Assembly: GCA_947179485.1 (NCBI GenBank)
Contig: OX359245.1
Location: 70,915,067-70,979,066, forward strand
DNA: 64,000 nt
DNA from: Allacma fusca
Lineage: Eukaryota; Arthropoda; Collembola; Symphypleona; Sminthuridae
Reading direction: 5' to 3'
Shown: positions 1-11,882 of the stretch, one piece after another
Layout: each line of letters opens with the position of its first letter
Position numbering within the stretch: the stretch's first letter is position 1
Position numbers and translations under genes: made by a program
The notes under the pieces: generated by a model
Seen by the model: the letters and a program-made list of their open reading frames with translations, nothing else
What the model was told of the DNA's origin: nothing
Database searches by the model: none

Positions 1-1112
1 AGAAATTAAAGCTGTACCCTTTTATGGAGATACATTTTAAAAAATGGTCGATAGTTTTTTGACATTTGTTAAGGTATATGTCTGATACAGCACCCCAAAC
101 AGGTAATGCATATTCTATGTGCGAAAAACATAAGGACTTGAACACTATGTACATAAGTTTTTGAGCAATGTATCGTTTGTGTTTTATTAAAAGAGCACAT
201 TTTAGAGAGACCATTTTGTTAACGTGCGTGCAGTGCTTATTAAAGTTTAGCGTAGAGTCAAAGTAAACACCTAGGTACTTAAAATTATTTACCCTTTCAA
301 TTTTATTACCGTTACATAAAATAAAGGGAATGTTGGCTCTATGTCTTGTTCTTGGTTTATGAAATTCCATAAAATAAGTTTTGAGGAAATTAACACTCAT
401 ATCATTGCTTTCACACCAGTCATGAATTTGCTTCATAACTAGTTCTAAATTAGCTTTGAGTTCGTCAGAGGTTTTTGCTGTGCAAAGTGACGCAATGTCA
501 TCGGCATTTCAATTAGTGCATGGAAAGTTGATTTTTTCTTTCTGAATCCGAACTGGTTTTATGAGAGTAAATTATTAGTTTCCATAAAATGTATCAATCG
601 GTTGGCTATCAAAGATTCAAAAAGTTTTGATAAGAATGGAAGTATAGATATAGGTCGATAAGATTGAGGTAGGAATTTGTTGTTGCGTGGTTTGAGTATA
701 GAAGTAACAGTAGCTATTTTCCAGTCGCGTGGGAATTTACCTTCATATAGGGCATGATTGAAGATTTTACAGAGTAGGGGGGCAAATATTTCAGGATATC
801 GTTTTATAATCTTGGGTGGAATACCACTTAGCCCCGCTGCTGAACTACCTTTGGTACTTTTAATTATTGCAGTTACTTCATGTGTAGTAATCTCATTGAA
901 GTTTCTATTACTATAGCAGTTCTGTGATAGGTGTGCTACAAACTTGGTTATGTCTGAGTCTTCATTGTTGTGGTTCAGGACGAAGGCATTTGCAAGCTCG
1001 TCACATATAGCTTCTTTATCCGTTATAGTTACATTGTTAGTTTTCAGTTCTGAAATGCTCGTACTCTGTATGTTTTCCCCAAGTTTTAAATCCTTAATAA
1101 TCAAAATTCCAA
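1..1112 (-). mobile_element. Truncated non-LTR retrotransposon (LINE) fragment, reverse transcriptase region
   Basis: Read on the minus strand, 1104-559 encodes the N-terminal part of a LINE reverse transcriptase: the block GLSGIPPKIIKRYPE is followed by FPRDWKIATVTSILK, SYRPISILPFLSKLFE and then FGFRKKKSTFHAL just below 559. These are the usual fingers motifs of Jockey/I-type RTs. The frame then jumps to palm and thumb sequence at about 520-1 (ADDIASLC, NFKYLGVYFD, HIEYALPVWG), so the central segment with the first catalytic Asp (FDTV-type motif) is deleted. The 5' end is lost at about 1112 and the 3' end runs off the window. It is dead, and it is a different lineage from the LINE at 2448-8314. 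Confidence 0.85.
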
Positions 1113-1261
1113 ATTTGTTTCAAGTCCCTGATACTTTTAACCCTGTGACCGAAAAAATCGAGCTTGTTCAATGACACATATTTTAGAAAATCCGGAAAAT
1201 AAATTTCCACAAATTAGGGAAATGAAATATTGTATGGGGAGCTCCCTATTTTTGACTAATA

Positions 1262-1452
1262 CAGTGAATTATCCGTGGTGGTTTCGTCTTAGCTGGCATT
1301 CCCTCTTTAATGGCATCAAAAAACCCTTCAAAAAGTCATTGTCTAAAAACATTAATAGTATATAGTTAACCATTAGTAAAATACAGTGGCATCCCTATAT
1401 AGTGGCAGGAATTTGTTACTCCCTTGGAAACCACTATATATAAAATTCACTG
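1262..1452. mobile_element. Small pogo/Tc1-like MITE with TA target duplication
   Basis: The element starts CAGTGAATTATCC after TA (1260-1261) and ends with the inverted match TTCACTG before TA (1453-1454). Inside are phrases of the type ATAGTGGCA and GGAAACCACTATATA. The same phrases and ends occur in the larger relative at 32103-32973. A TA duplication with CAGTG ends fits the Tc1/mariner-pogo superfamily. No coding capacity is seen. Confidence 0.6.
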
Positions 1453-1536
1453 TAGAGGGAGAAAGATTTTTAACATGGGAAATACAGTAGAGAAGCTGTA
1501 ATTATGACACATTTGCATGGTTTTTCAAGAGCCCAG

Positions 1537-1634
1537 TGGGAGATCAGGGAAATTGTTAGATACGTGCTTTTTGTTGGGTCCATTCTGTCACCTCTCGTCT
1601 TAGGTTTTGCTCTTCACATCTTCTGCTATTTCAA
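1537..1634 (+). pseudogene. Class B (secretin-type) GPCR copy 1, TM1 exon
   Basis: This single exon lies between an acceptor (gcccag) and a donor (gtaaga), and encodes the juxtamembrane segment plus TM1 of a class B GPCR (WEIREIVRYVLFVGSIL). It is the near-identical counterpart of the exon at 30568-30470 of copy 2. The only other exons of this copy that I can find are TM6 and TM7 at 9770-10224, on the same strand. TM2-TM5 exons are not visible between them, and a 5.9-kb LINE and a hAT-like element occupy that space. Copy 1 is therefore probably a broken gene, unless the missing exons have diverged beyond recognition. Confidence 0.75.
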
Positions 1635-1883
1635 GTAAGATCTCGGATTACTGTTTACAATGAAAATTATTCTGGAAACATAAACGCGTTCATTTGACCA
1701 TTTAATATGAAAGCTCTTCAAATTTAAATTTAAATTCATTAAAAAGAACATTATTTGTAGTTTCTCCTAGAGATGCTAATCTTGAAATTCCAATTAAAAT
1801 CAAAATGAAAATATAACCATAAGCTCTCCGAAGATGGCAGAGATGTTTAAAACCATGACATTTTGATGTGGTTGATTTCCCCG

Positions 1884-2117
1884 TTAACTGACATGAGTCT
1901 TTTTGGATATTGATTGCGCTCCTATCAGCCCTAAATGCATTGTGGTGTCACCTTGGAATTCTTGAGATTTGTCATGAATAGGTCTGTCCGTTGCGATCGA
2001 ATCACAATAAACATTCACTTCATGGTATCCCTCGTTTTGAAGAACCTTGTACTCATGATGATTTCCCAACCGAATTTCCTGTGGAAAGATTTTCACTACC
2101 GGAGTGGTGAGTTGCAA
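1884..2117 (-). CDS. Conserved small ORF antisense to GPCR copy 1 (partial, unknown)
   Basis: The minus strand is open for about 77 codons, with a core reading PQEIRLGNHHEYKVLQ then GYHEVNVYCDS. The same peptide is encoded on the plus strand at 29934-30139, at the equivalent place in GPCR copy 2 (the intron after TM1, opposite strand to the receptor). Several nucleotide differences between the copies are silent, which suggests it was once or is still translated. There is no in-frame ATG at the start, so it would be an internal exon. I do not recognise the family. Confidence 0.4.
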   Translation of the reverse strand: MQLTTPVVKIFPQEIRLGNHHEYKVLQNEGYHEVNVYCDSIATDRPIHDKSQEFQGDTTMHLGLIGAQSISKKTHVS

Positions 2118-3484
2118 TTATCTGAGTAAATTTTACACAAAGAATTTGAGTTCTTAGAGTAGTGCCTAAGTTGTATGCTTTCACACAGGATAGAAGTTAC
2201 TATTTCCCAATCGGCATTCCGCATAGTTTACTGAATAAAACTTTTTTGGCAGTGTATAATTATACTCTTATAATTAGCACGTTCAAGATAAAGGAATATC
2301 AGTTAATTATTAAAGCATACGCGTGCTTTTTTCTAATCATTTAAAGCTGCAGAGGTGTGGAAAATACAAGAAGTTTATTACTAAAATACAAAATACAAAC
2401 ACATTTCCAGAAACCCTAAAATACAATAATTATAAATAACAAATAAAGAGTCCTGTATACAGACTGAAACTTTCACCTTCACCGCTCTACTGTCTTCCCT
2501 TCATTCAGGCATCATTCATGAGTTCACCCCTTCGTTTTTCTCTTGCTTAATTGCTGGATTTACGGACCAAATTCCTGATATGTAAATGGACATAGTGTAC
2601 TCATGACCATTTATTATGCGTCAGAGGAAAAAAGAGTAAGTTGTTAAGTCAGGCAAGCAAACGCTAAACATTGCTCCATAGAAAAGTGGCAAAAAGTGAC
2701 ATACATAGGCAGAGACAAGAGTAATAATTTATATACACTGAAGCGGAAAACATCAGTGAACAATATACACACAACCAACGCAAAAGATCACATCTCACAT
2801 AGGGAAAAACCACACATGAGGATAAAATCTACACGACATAAGTGTCACAAAGCAACACGGCAAGATTTCCCACCAGAGGAAACCACATATAGTGCATACA
2901 AGTGAGGATACAAAGTAGCTCTATAGCAGCACCGAAGATAAGGAGAACCGAGTGAAGCAGTGCAAGTGCATATTTAAATACTATATACACTACAGCAGTA
3001 AGACCTACGCACAGGAACACACCAGGTCACGTGACTAGAAATAGGAGGTGACAGACGGTGGAAGCGAAACAGAAGGAAGGCCCGCTAAACGGGCATACCT
3101 ATACCGAAATCTTACCCACTGAAGCCTGAACTATACCATAAGACGGAATCCAGCATCATAAATAGCAGCTAAGTCACATTTATTTGATTAGTATAGTATA
3201 CGTGGGCCCAGCAACACATCCCAAACTATAAAACCTTCTGGAGATACTATCACCCGACTATATTTTGACAGATTTCGAGGCAAAAGTGCACGGGTCGTGC
3301 TGTAACCTGGAATTTGGATCCCGTGCACCACCCAACTGACTACGACGCTGTAACCGTTAATATAATCCACACAATAACCTGATAACAACAAAGCAACTAT
3401 ATACCTAATCGAAGTAAGCTGAGTGCAAGGGTCGCGCTGTTACTAGGCATTTGGATCCCGGCACCAACCGAAAGGGCATAACCA

Positions 3485-4363
3485 ATGCAGAAACGCCAGT
3501 ACCAAGAAGAAGAATCAAACTTCCGTAGTTCATCCCTAATAACTCGATCACCATCAAAAACAGTAGACGACCAAATAATCCAGGAACAAAACAAAAGCAA
3601 GAGAAGTCAATTACCACAAACGGAAACGTGCAAAAGGCCAAGAACAGAAGACTTCGACGAAGACCCAATAAAACAGTTCAAAAGCCCAAACATGAGTGCC
3701 CCCGACAACGTTATGACACCTGCAATGTTTCAAACTATGTTGAATCAATCACTTCAACCAATAAAGGAAGGACAGCAAGATATAATTGCAGGTCAACTAC
3801 ACTTTGAAACAGTCGTCACAAAGCGGATCACAGACCTACAAGTCCATGTCCAAGAACAGAATTGCAGAATAGAAACCTTAGAAAGAGAAAACGAAGTGCT
3901 GAACAAAATGGTACGAAGAAATAATCTGCTAATATCTGGACTGGATGAAGCTGCCAATGAAACTCAAGACCTTCTGAGGAACAGGATAAACCAAATGGTA
4001 ATGGAGAACAAAATCATCTCTAACCCAGCTTCTATTGATACTGCGTTCAGGATTGGCAAAACTGAAAAAGGACCGAGAACCATAAAGATTAGATTAATCT
4101 ATCAATCGGAAGCAGACAACATACTTTTCAACGGAAGACTGCTAAGATCCAAAAGGATTTACATTAACGAAGATACCTCACCAACAGAGAGCAAGAATAG
4201 ATTCTTGATCAGAAGAGAAGCAGTTGCAGCTAAACGAAACGGAGAAGCTGTTGAAGAATGGCGAAACTGCACAGTCAAGATAGATGGAATCAACTACGAG
4301 GCTAAGAGCGGGAAATTATACAGGGAAGGAGAAGAAGTATCTCCACCAAGTAGAGAAGATTGA
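3485..4363 (+). CDS. LINE ORF1 protein (coiled coil plus RNA-binding-like domain)
   Basis: This intact 292-codon ORF lies upstream of the endonuclease/RT ORF. The first 75 residues or so are charged and low in complexity. A heptad-like segment at about residues 95-145 (ITDLQVHVQEQNCRIETLER) suggests a trimerising coiled coil. It is followed by RRNNLLISGLDE and a basic C-terminal domain (INEDTSPTESKNRFLIRREA), as in the ORF1 proteins of L1-like and CR1-like elements, which bind RNA and act as chaperones. No CCHC knuckle is seen. It ends 66 bases before the first recognisable endonuclease residues. Being open while ORF2 is broken suggests a young insertion or chance survival. Confidence 0.8.
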   Translation: MQKRQYQEEESNFRSSSLITRSPSKTVDDQIIQEQNKSKRSQLPQTETCKRPRTEDFDEDPIKQFKSPNMSAPDNVMTPAMFQTMLNQSLQPIKEGQQDIIAGQLHFETVVTKRITDLQVHVQEQNCRIETLERENEVLNKMVRRNNLLISGLDEAANETQDLLRNRINQMVMENKIISNPASIDTAFRIGKTEKGPRTIKIRLIYQSEADNILFNGRLLRSKRIYINEDTSPTESKNRFLIRREAVAAKRNGEAVEEWRNCTVKIDGINYEAKSGKLYREGEEVSPPSRED

Positions 4364-4429
4364 GGAAGAGGCCGCCCTACAACCGCACCAATAAACAATA
4401 CTAATAATCCTAAAAAACTAAATAAAATC

Positions 4430-7400
4430 ATTTACTGGAATGTACATGGACTCAGCAGCAACGCTGCAATGAAAATCAACGTAATAAAACATCACAATCC
4501 CGACATTTTCTGCTTCTCGGAGACGTGGACTAAAGACAACACTGTAACTGAAAAGCAACTCAACGAATACTCTTTTACCACAATCGACGCTAAAAGACAG
4601 AAGCACAGAGGCCGACTTAGTGGAGGACTGCTTATCGGAATCCATAAACGAGTCCTAGCGAAGACACAGATCGTCCAAAAGAACTCCAATTTTATTGAAA
4701 TAAAAATAAATTACTACAACGCAAATTTTAACCTACCTTTAACTTACTTTCTCCCAAGGGAAGATTATGATGAAATTTTAATCGACTCTCTGACGAACTC
4801 GAACTTTAGCAATGCAATCGTCATTGGAGATATGAACACCGCATTGGACAATGCATACAAGAGGAAATCGACACCAGTAATACCAACATCTCCAGAAAAC
4901 GACAATCAAACGACAAAATAACTAACAGAAGAGGGAAACTGATCAAGGCTGTTTTTGAAGGGAATCAACTCATAATAGTTAATGGAAGGACAGCTAGCGA
5001 TCCACATGGCCAAACAACATTTAATGCAACAACGGGCGCATCAGTAGTTGACTTATGCCTTGCAGGGACAGACTCAATAGAAAACATCAAGGACCTGGAG
5101 CTAATTGACACCCATGAATCAGACCATCTCCCAATTCTGCTAACCACTCATGAAACTGAAAAACATCGCATGTGTAACACAGTCATCGACAGCATTACCT
5201 GGAACAATGACTCAAAGCAATACTACAAGCAAGCACTAAAAATCAACAGCACTTCCATTATGAAGGAAGTGAATGGCGATATTAACAAGCTCTCCGCAAA
5301 GCTCTACCATTTCGCAAAAGAAGCCGGAATGAAAGTGAGGAAATGTGTTACCACCAACAAGCAATACGGGCCTAAATGGTTTAACCGCAACTGTAAAGAA
5401 ATGAAACAAGAATTTTCCAAAGCACTCAGATTTCTTAGACAAAACAAACCCTGCAAAGAAGCACTTCGCCAATAAACATCCATCCGTGATGACTACAACA
5501 AAATATGCAAAGAAGCCAAAGATAAATACTACAATGAACTCAGGTCAAACATTTGCTCCAGCAAGAACTCAGCAACATTCTGGAAAAGTCTAAACGTATT
5601 CAGAGAGAATTAGAGACGAGCGATCAATTGCAATGACATCAAGCCAGAAGACTGGACAAGACACTACAAGAAACGCTTTGACTCAAGCGAAGTGATCCAA
5701 CAAACAAACCAACCAATCTTACCCAAACTATTTACAATGACGGGACTACAGACTGCACTCCAGAAGCTGAGCAACAATAAGAGTCCAGGTAATGACGGAA
5801 TCCCAAATGAAATATGGAAATATCTCCCAAAAGAACTCCACCCATGCCTTCTAGGTTGCCTGAACAATTGTCTAACGAATGGAATACCAGATTACTGGGG
5901 AGAGATAGTGATCGCTCCAATTTTCAAGAAAGGGGATAAACATCAGACCGATATCTCTATACAATACAATAGTGAAGGTTTATACAATTTTGCTGGCGGA
6001 ACAGTTGACGAACTGGATTACCACAAATGCCAAACTCTCTGACAATCAGGCAGCGTACAGGAAGAAGAGAAGTTGCAATGACAATCTTTACATTTTAAAC
6101 TCCCTGATTCAAAAGGCATTGACTGAAAACAAGAAACTGTACTGTCTCTTTGTAGATCTCTCTAAAGCGTTTGACTCGATAAGCCACGAGAAACTTTGGA
6201 AAAGGCTAGATGACCTAGGAGTATCGGACTACCTTACCACTAAAGTTCAAGAAATATACCAGAAGGCCAAAGGGAAAGGCAGGACTGCTGAAGGATACAC
6301 CCCATTCGTGGAAATTCTGAAGGGTGTCCTACAAGGCGAGACACTAAGCCCAACTCTATTCACTCTCTATATTGACGAAATCGTGACCATTCTCCGAAAA
6401 TCGAATGTAAACGGGGCTCGACTTGCAACACTTCAGATCCAAATACTAATATACGCAGACGACATCGTACTGACAGCAAACTCACCTGAAGACCTACAAA
6501 CTCAAATTAATCTCTTAACTAATTTCTTTAAGAAGAATGACCTATCCGTAAACCTGGACAAGACCAAAGTATTAATATTCGGGCACGGAAGAGCGCCCAA
6601 TAAGAATAAATGGTACTACAGTGGAAACGAAGTTGAAATTGTGGATCAATACAAATACCTAGGGATAACATTTCATAGAAATGGAGGATTCAACAAACAC
6701 TGGCAAGAGACAAAGAAGAAAACCAGCGCAGCCGTTGAAATTCTAATAAATACACTCAGATCTTCCAAGACAAACAGCATCGACATAATCCTCAGACTTT
6801 TCTATTCGCTTGTAAGTACAATACCAATGTATGGGTTTGCAATCTGGGGAGCAAATTACATGGAAGAGCTCGAAAGACTACAAACCCAATTCCTACGCCG
6901 TATCCTAGGAGCAAGCAGCCTAACACCAGGACACGTTCTTCGATTAGAGACCGGAGGACAGAAATTGCAAACCATTGGATAAAAAAGCATTGCAATTCAC
7001 ATTCAAAACTCGATTCGCACGAACTCTGCTACAGAAATGGCCAAAAAGTGCATGCAAAATCAAAGGTTTAACGCAAGAAACAACAATCTAAACATGTACA
7101 AACAATGGGAGGAACTTTTTAATCAAGCTGGGCTTACATCTGACTTCATATGTTTAACACAAGAGTACGATAAAATCAACTGGACAAAACTGTGGAATAA
7201 AATCGAAACCGGCATGATAAATAGAGACGTCGAGGACATGCAGAAAACTGAGAACCCCAGCTACAGATGCCTAAAGACACACGCACTGCAGGAAGACATC
7301 TACAAACATGGACTGAGCTGGCCCTTGATCAAATTTGCTCAAAACTTAAGACTTAATAAACCAAGGGTATGGACACGTAACAGATATACCAACCTGAACG

Positions 7401-7681
7401 ACATATGGAACAAATGGGGTAAGAAGGGCGAAAAATGCGCATACTGCGAAGCCTGCAAATTAAAACCAGAAACCGTCTTCCACATTATGTTGGAATGCAG
7501 ATTTTATAACGATACAAGAATGAAACACATTCAAGACCTTATCGATGATAATGGAACTAACATAAAAGATGAAAACTTCGTAAGCCAAATAATGAAGAAA
7601 GATGACCTACTCAAAAACATTAAACACGCCTATGCGTTCTGGTGCGAAGCAATCAACCTGCGAAATGATACAGAACAATAA
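4430..7681 (+). pseudogene. LINE ORF2 (APE endonuclease, reverse transcriptase), broken
   Basis: The endonuclease starts with YWNVHGLSSNA and continues with FCFSETW. A frame change near 4915 leads to the C-terminal catalytic part (HESDHLPI at about 5110-5140). In-frame stops occur at about 5473 and 5609. The RT fingers read NNKSPGNDGIPNEIWKYLP (about 5775). A second break near 5945-5975 removes the segment before KVYTILLAEQL. The palm is well preserved (LFVDLSKAFDSI, GVLQGETLSP, IYADDIVLTA). A stop at 6982 precedes a C-terminal domain (7037-7681) with a Cys/His cluster (CAYCEACKLKPETVFHIMLE). The protein would nick DNA and carry out target-primed reverse transcription; this copy cannot. Confidence 0.88.
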
Positions 7682-8294
7682 CTTTGTTGTATCCACCCAC
7701 GACGTTGGTACACAATAAATGTGAGCTGAAAGGAAGTGTACGAGCAGCAGTCCATCAATAGCCTTCGACAAATGGTACCAACATTATGGGCGGATACCAT
7801 ATAAATACGTAGGGATGTCGTAAGGCTGGGGCTGTTGGCGGGCTGCAGCGCGTAAACCATAAAATCACGACCTGGACGCACTGGTAATAATTGTATCTCC
7901 CCACACTTGATTCACGAATCATGGCCCCATCTCATATTAATTGAAAAGTTATATTCATAAATGTAACAAAACGTACATGATCGTATTGCTCAGTATATGA
8001 TGTAAATGACTATTTTTATGATCACACACCGTATGTATCTGCAAAAATCCCAGTGAAGGACAGAAAAAGATGTATAGGTTTTTAATGGCTCTTGTGATGA
8101 CAGTGAACCTTTTTTACCTATACCAAAACCACAATGTCTACCTCACAATCAACTTAAATACTAACCATTTATCAACAATTAACTTAACTTATTATTAATT
8201 CGAATTTTGCTAATTTCTTCAACTTTATACTGTATGAAACAATGTAATGAATCGGTGCAGGTTGTAAGGGCCAAGGCCAAATCGACCAATAAAT

Positions 8295-8314
8295 TATCTA
8301 TCTATCTATCTATC
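8295..8314 (+). repeat. (TATC)5 LINE 3' tail
   Basis: Five perfect TATC units directly follow the 3' UTR of the LINE and directly precede its target-site duplication. They therefore mark the retrotransposon 3' end rather than an independent microsatellite. Confidence 0.85.
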
Positions 8315-8418
8315 TAAATAACAAATAAAATTAATAACTTTTAAAAAAGGTCTTCCGATGTAAACTACAGAACTAAATGAAACTTGGTGGAATGGAAAAC
8401 ACTACTAATAGTGTTCAT

Positions 8419-9376
8419 CAGAGCCATGCAGTATTTTCAAATAATTACAGTATTTCCAAATACGTATTTTCAGACCACCAAGTATTTTGTATTTTGTATT
8501 TCCAAATCGACACGCAGTGGGCAAGTATTTTGTACTTAGTATTTTAAGAGGCAGTAAGTACAGAAGTATTTGGTATTTACTTACTCTCAATGACATGTGA
8601 AATGTATTCCAAATAAAGTATTTGGCTCAAAATACTTTTCACCTGTATGATTTCTGACTTTGACATTGTATGTAGTTTGTATGATGTGCAATATCTGTGA
8701 AAATTTCATTTTAGCATTGAAGTAACATACGTTCGAATGAATCCCTTTACTACACCAAAAATTTTCAGGTTCTCGGTATTACATATCGTTACTGAAGATA
8801 CATTGTGGCACGCATTTTTTGTACGGCATAAACCATTTTGACTCTTCAACAACGGTATTAGGAGACGCCGAAGACCGACTCAATTTATTTTTCACATACA
8901 AGATACTATTTTTTATAAAAGTTATTCCTAAAACACATTTCATTACCGATAAATAAAAATTTCATATTAATCTACATAACTGCATTGACAGTCAAAACGA
9001 TTTAAATCATATATATAATGGACTGACTTATTTGACAATAGTTGAACAGCTTGTTACTACACATGTCTTATATGCAATCTTTGATGTGATTATAGATATC
9101 TAAATATGTTTTAAACGGTTGTTTCTTAACGCTTTTTGTGTTCTAGAAACCAAAAAGAGTGAGCATTAGGTGGGCATTTTAAGGAAAGTATTGTATTTAA
9201 AATACAGTATTTTGTATTTGAGTATTTTAGATTACCTACGATGCATTGTATTTGTATTTGTATTTTATAAATGTAACCTGAGGTATTTTACTTTGTATTT
9301 TGTATTTTCCATGTTTTATTTCAGGTATTTTATTTTGTATTTTGTTATTGAAGACCAAGTATTTTGCATAGCTCTG
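8419..9376. mobile_element. hAT-like non-autonomous element A, GTATTTTGTATTT words
   Basis: The ends are CAGAGCCATGCA (left) and CAGAGCTATGCA (right, reverse complement). The 8-base flanks are gtgttcat (8411-8418) and atgttcat (9377-9384), one mismatch apart. Short CAGNG ends with an 8-bp TSD are the hallmark of hAT transposons. Both subterminal regions are packed with variants of GTATTTTGTATTTCC, on the same strand in both arms. No transposase remnant was recognised. It lies between the dead LINE and the TM6 exon of GPCR copy 1. Confidence 0.85.
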
Positions 9377-9769
9377 ATGTTCATACAAACCACAAACTTC
9401 AGGCAATCTCCTCTTGATCCCGGCAGTACGACATCTGAAAGTTTGATTTTTGCTTAAAATTTTAACACCACCTACCAGCAGTTGCTTTTGCAAACATTAT
9501 GTATGAATGCTTTAAAACTTAACTGGAAATCGTAAACAATCCAATAGTATAAAATCGAGTAAAACTTAGATTTAATACTATTTTTGAAACTAGGCAAATC
9601 TAAAATTTATGAAAACACTTGCACGTTTTACAGAGATAATTATTAAAATGAATAAAATTAAATCCGTGGGTGTATTAAATGGTGAATGCGAACTTAAAAC
9701 CCTTACGTGTGTTAAGGATTAATTCAAATCAGGGAATATAGTAATGAATAATAAACAGTTAAAAGTTAG

Positions 9770-10224
9770 CCGGGCAGCTAAGTCTACTCTGATACTGTTT
9801 TCACTCCTTGGAATCACTAATTTGATGTTTTTCTTCAACCCTTGTGGGAGTGGCCAGGCATACTACATGATGGGAAATGCTCTCATACAGGTAACTTAAG
9901 GAAATCACAGTTTTTTTTTAAATTCATGCAGGTATGATTTAAATAACGTATATAGTTATTTACCTATATTAAATTCATTGTTCGTTCCAGGGCATCCTTG
10001 TATCTGTCCTCAGTTGCTTCCTCACAACTGACGTACGAGCAGCTCTCGTTAGAGAATACAATCGATATCGGTTCAATCAGGACTTCATTCGTAGTCGTCA
10101 ATCCAACTCACGTCATAAGTGCTTGATTGTATGTTACAGCAGTGTAACAAGAACAACCGGAAGTTGCCATGCCTTCAATAGTACGGACGCTCATAATAAG
10201 AAATTATTCTACCCCCAACTTTAA
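9770..10224 (+). pseudogene. Class B GPCR copy 1, TM6 and TM7/C-tail exons
   Basis: There are two exons. The first, 9770-9890 (acceptor ttag, donor gtaact), encodes TM6 and the third extracellular loop (STLILFSLLGITN, then FFFNPCGSG and AYYMMGNALIQ). The second, 9991-10224 (acceptor ccag), encodes TM7 and the tail (GILVSVLSCFLTTDVRAAL) and ends at TAA. The TM6 'PLLG'-type and TM7 'QG..VS.L.CF' signatures are those of secretin-family receptors, which couple peptide hormones to G proteins at the plasma membrane. The proline usual in the PLLG motif is Ser here. The frame is open across both exons, but the TM2-TM5 exons are not found, so the locus is probably non-functional. Copy 2 on the minus strand is its close paralogue. 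Confidence 0.8.
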
Positions 10225-11874
10225 TCTCAGATTCGAGCTGAACAAAGTGATTAGTATTGATGAACTATAAATAATATATGCTCACGTGAAACGAGTCTGA
10301 TAATGGGACCTTCTAAACTTAATGCTCAATTGAGTATGTTTCAGAAGATAAACGTCCTTCATGCACTTATTTCGAATCAGAATTGATCAGAACTTTATTG
10401 ATGAATCTGTGCCATATTTATAAAAATATATAAATATAAATCGTAATGATGTGTACATTGTTTTAAGCCTCTAAAAAAATATTAAGGCATAACTAAACAC
10501 ATGAACATTCGAAAATATATTTTATTTCACCATGAATTACTCTAAGGTGAGGGACACTTGTGGGTAAAATGTTAAATGTCTAATTGTAAGTTCATTGGGG
10601 AAAGATTGAACGGGTGAAGATTGGAATGAATTTAAATAGTGGAATACAGAATGCAGTCAACTGTAATCCCCCGTTACAAGCACTGAATCTTCGAAATATT
10701 TGTTATTATTAAAGTATTTATCTTTACCCTTTTCTAAAAGAATTCCGTTAATAATGAGCCACTCGGTTAGGTTTAAACTGGAATGCGTGAATTTATTTCA
10801 AGCCCGAGATTTCTTTTACGCCAACGTACCTACTGTACTTGGAATTTTAGCAAATGTACATCATTACCATATGTAATTATACTCTTCAGTTTAAAAATAT
10901 TTCGAGCTTGAAATACTCAATATTCTGCCCCTGACTATGTTTGTGTTTCTTTTGTAAGATTTTGCAGAATTAACTGATGCCTGTTTACGATCTCACTTTA
11001 TAATAGTAATGCAATAGTTATGTAATTATTAAATTACAGCTCTGATTTCTTACTCTTTCAACTCTATTCATGTATTGTTAAGTTAGAATTGAGCTTGCGA
11101 ATAATTTAGAGTCAAAAGGAAAAGGTTATTAAAATGAAGGAATAAAAAAAGGGAAAAGTGTAGAGGAATAGAAGGAAGAGGGAATGAAGAGGAAATATAG
11201 TGGTTGGGGAATGTGTAGTAGGCAAGAGGCACGATGCTTTTCAGTGAGAGAGGTTGTGTGCCTTCGGAGGAAATGAGTTTGTATGTACTATAGTTCTTTT
11301 ACTCACGCAGTATAGTTTATTTGTGTATTGTGCGTACAATGGTTACACAGTTTGACTTGTTTTCGCACGCGTTTTTTGTTCTTTCTCAGCCTGTGGCTCG
11401 GGATTCTCTCGTCTGCGAGAATGAGGAGGCTGGGGTTTATATACGGAGGTAAGCACTTATGTGTCCACCTCCTGAAATATTTCAGACATTATTTTAACCA
11501 ATGGAAATGTAACAAATAAAGTACCTAACGCATTTTACACGCATTATTGTATCTTAACCGGACATGTATGTACAGTAATGTTATTATATAGTACAGTATG
11601 GCCTATAATCATTCATAAAGCCATTAATGGCTTAACAGTATTCATAATATGCCCGTGTTCTGTAGATTAGAGTTCACTTCCGTATATTGCTCACCTGAAC
11701 ACTGTTCCCCAAGCATTATTGTAACTCTACAGTACTCACATAGTCCCTGTTTTCCGCCCATTTCTAAAGTACAGTAGTTTGAACTACAATGCCAAAACTT
11801 TGAGTCACTTATGAAACTAAGACATATTGATTTCACTTACAAGAGTCGTTTATATTCACAAATGCAGAATCTTT
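10225..11874. other. No gene recognised (3' flank of GPCR copy 1)
   Basis: AT-rich sequence with only short open frames. I see no exon-like segment, repeat array or inverted repeat that I can support. Confidence 0.5.
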
Positions 11875-11882
11875 GTGATCAA

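Larger units (their letters stand above)
2448..8314 (+). mobile_element. Full-length, inactivated LINE with 15-bp target-site duplication
   Basis: The 15-base direct repeat taaataacaaataaa flanks the element at 2433-2447 and 8315-8329. It comprises a 5' UTR of about 1 kb, ORF1 (3485-4363), ORF2 (about 4430-7681: endonuclease, reverse transcriptase, C-terminal Cys/His domain), a 3' UTR of about 600 bp and a (TATC)5 tail at 8295-8314. Microsatellite tails instead of poly(A) are known in several Jockey/I-type LINE clades; I do not assign a clade. ORF2 has several stops and frameshifts, so the copy is dead, although ORF1 is still open. It inserted within the remains of GPCR copy 1. Confidence 0.9.

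Noticed and set aside
8295-8314. Independent TATC microsatellite
   Set aside because: It sits exactly between the LINE 3' UTR and the target-site duplication, so it is the LINE tail.
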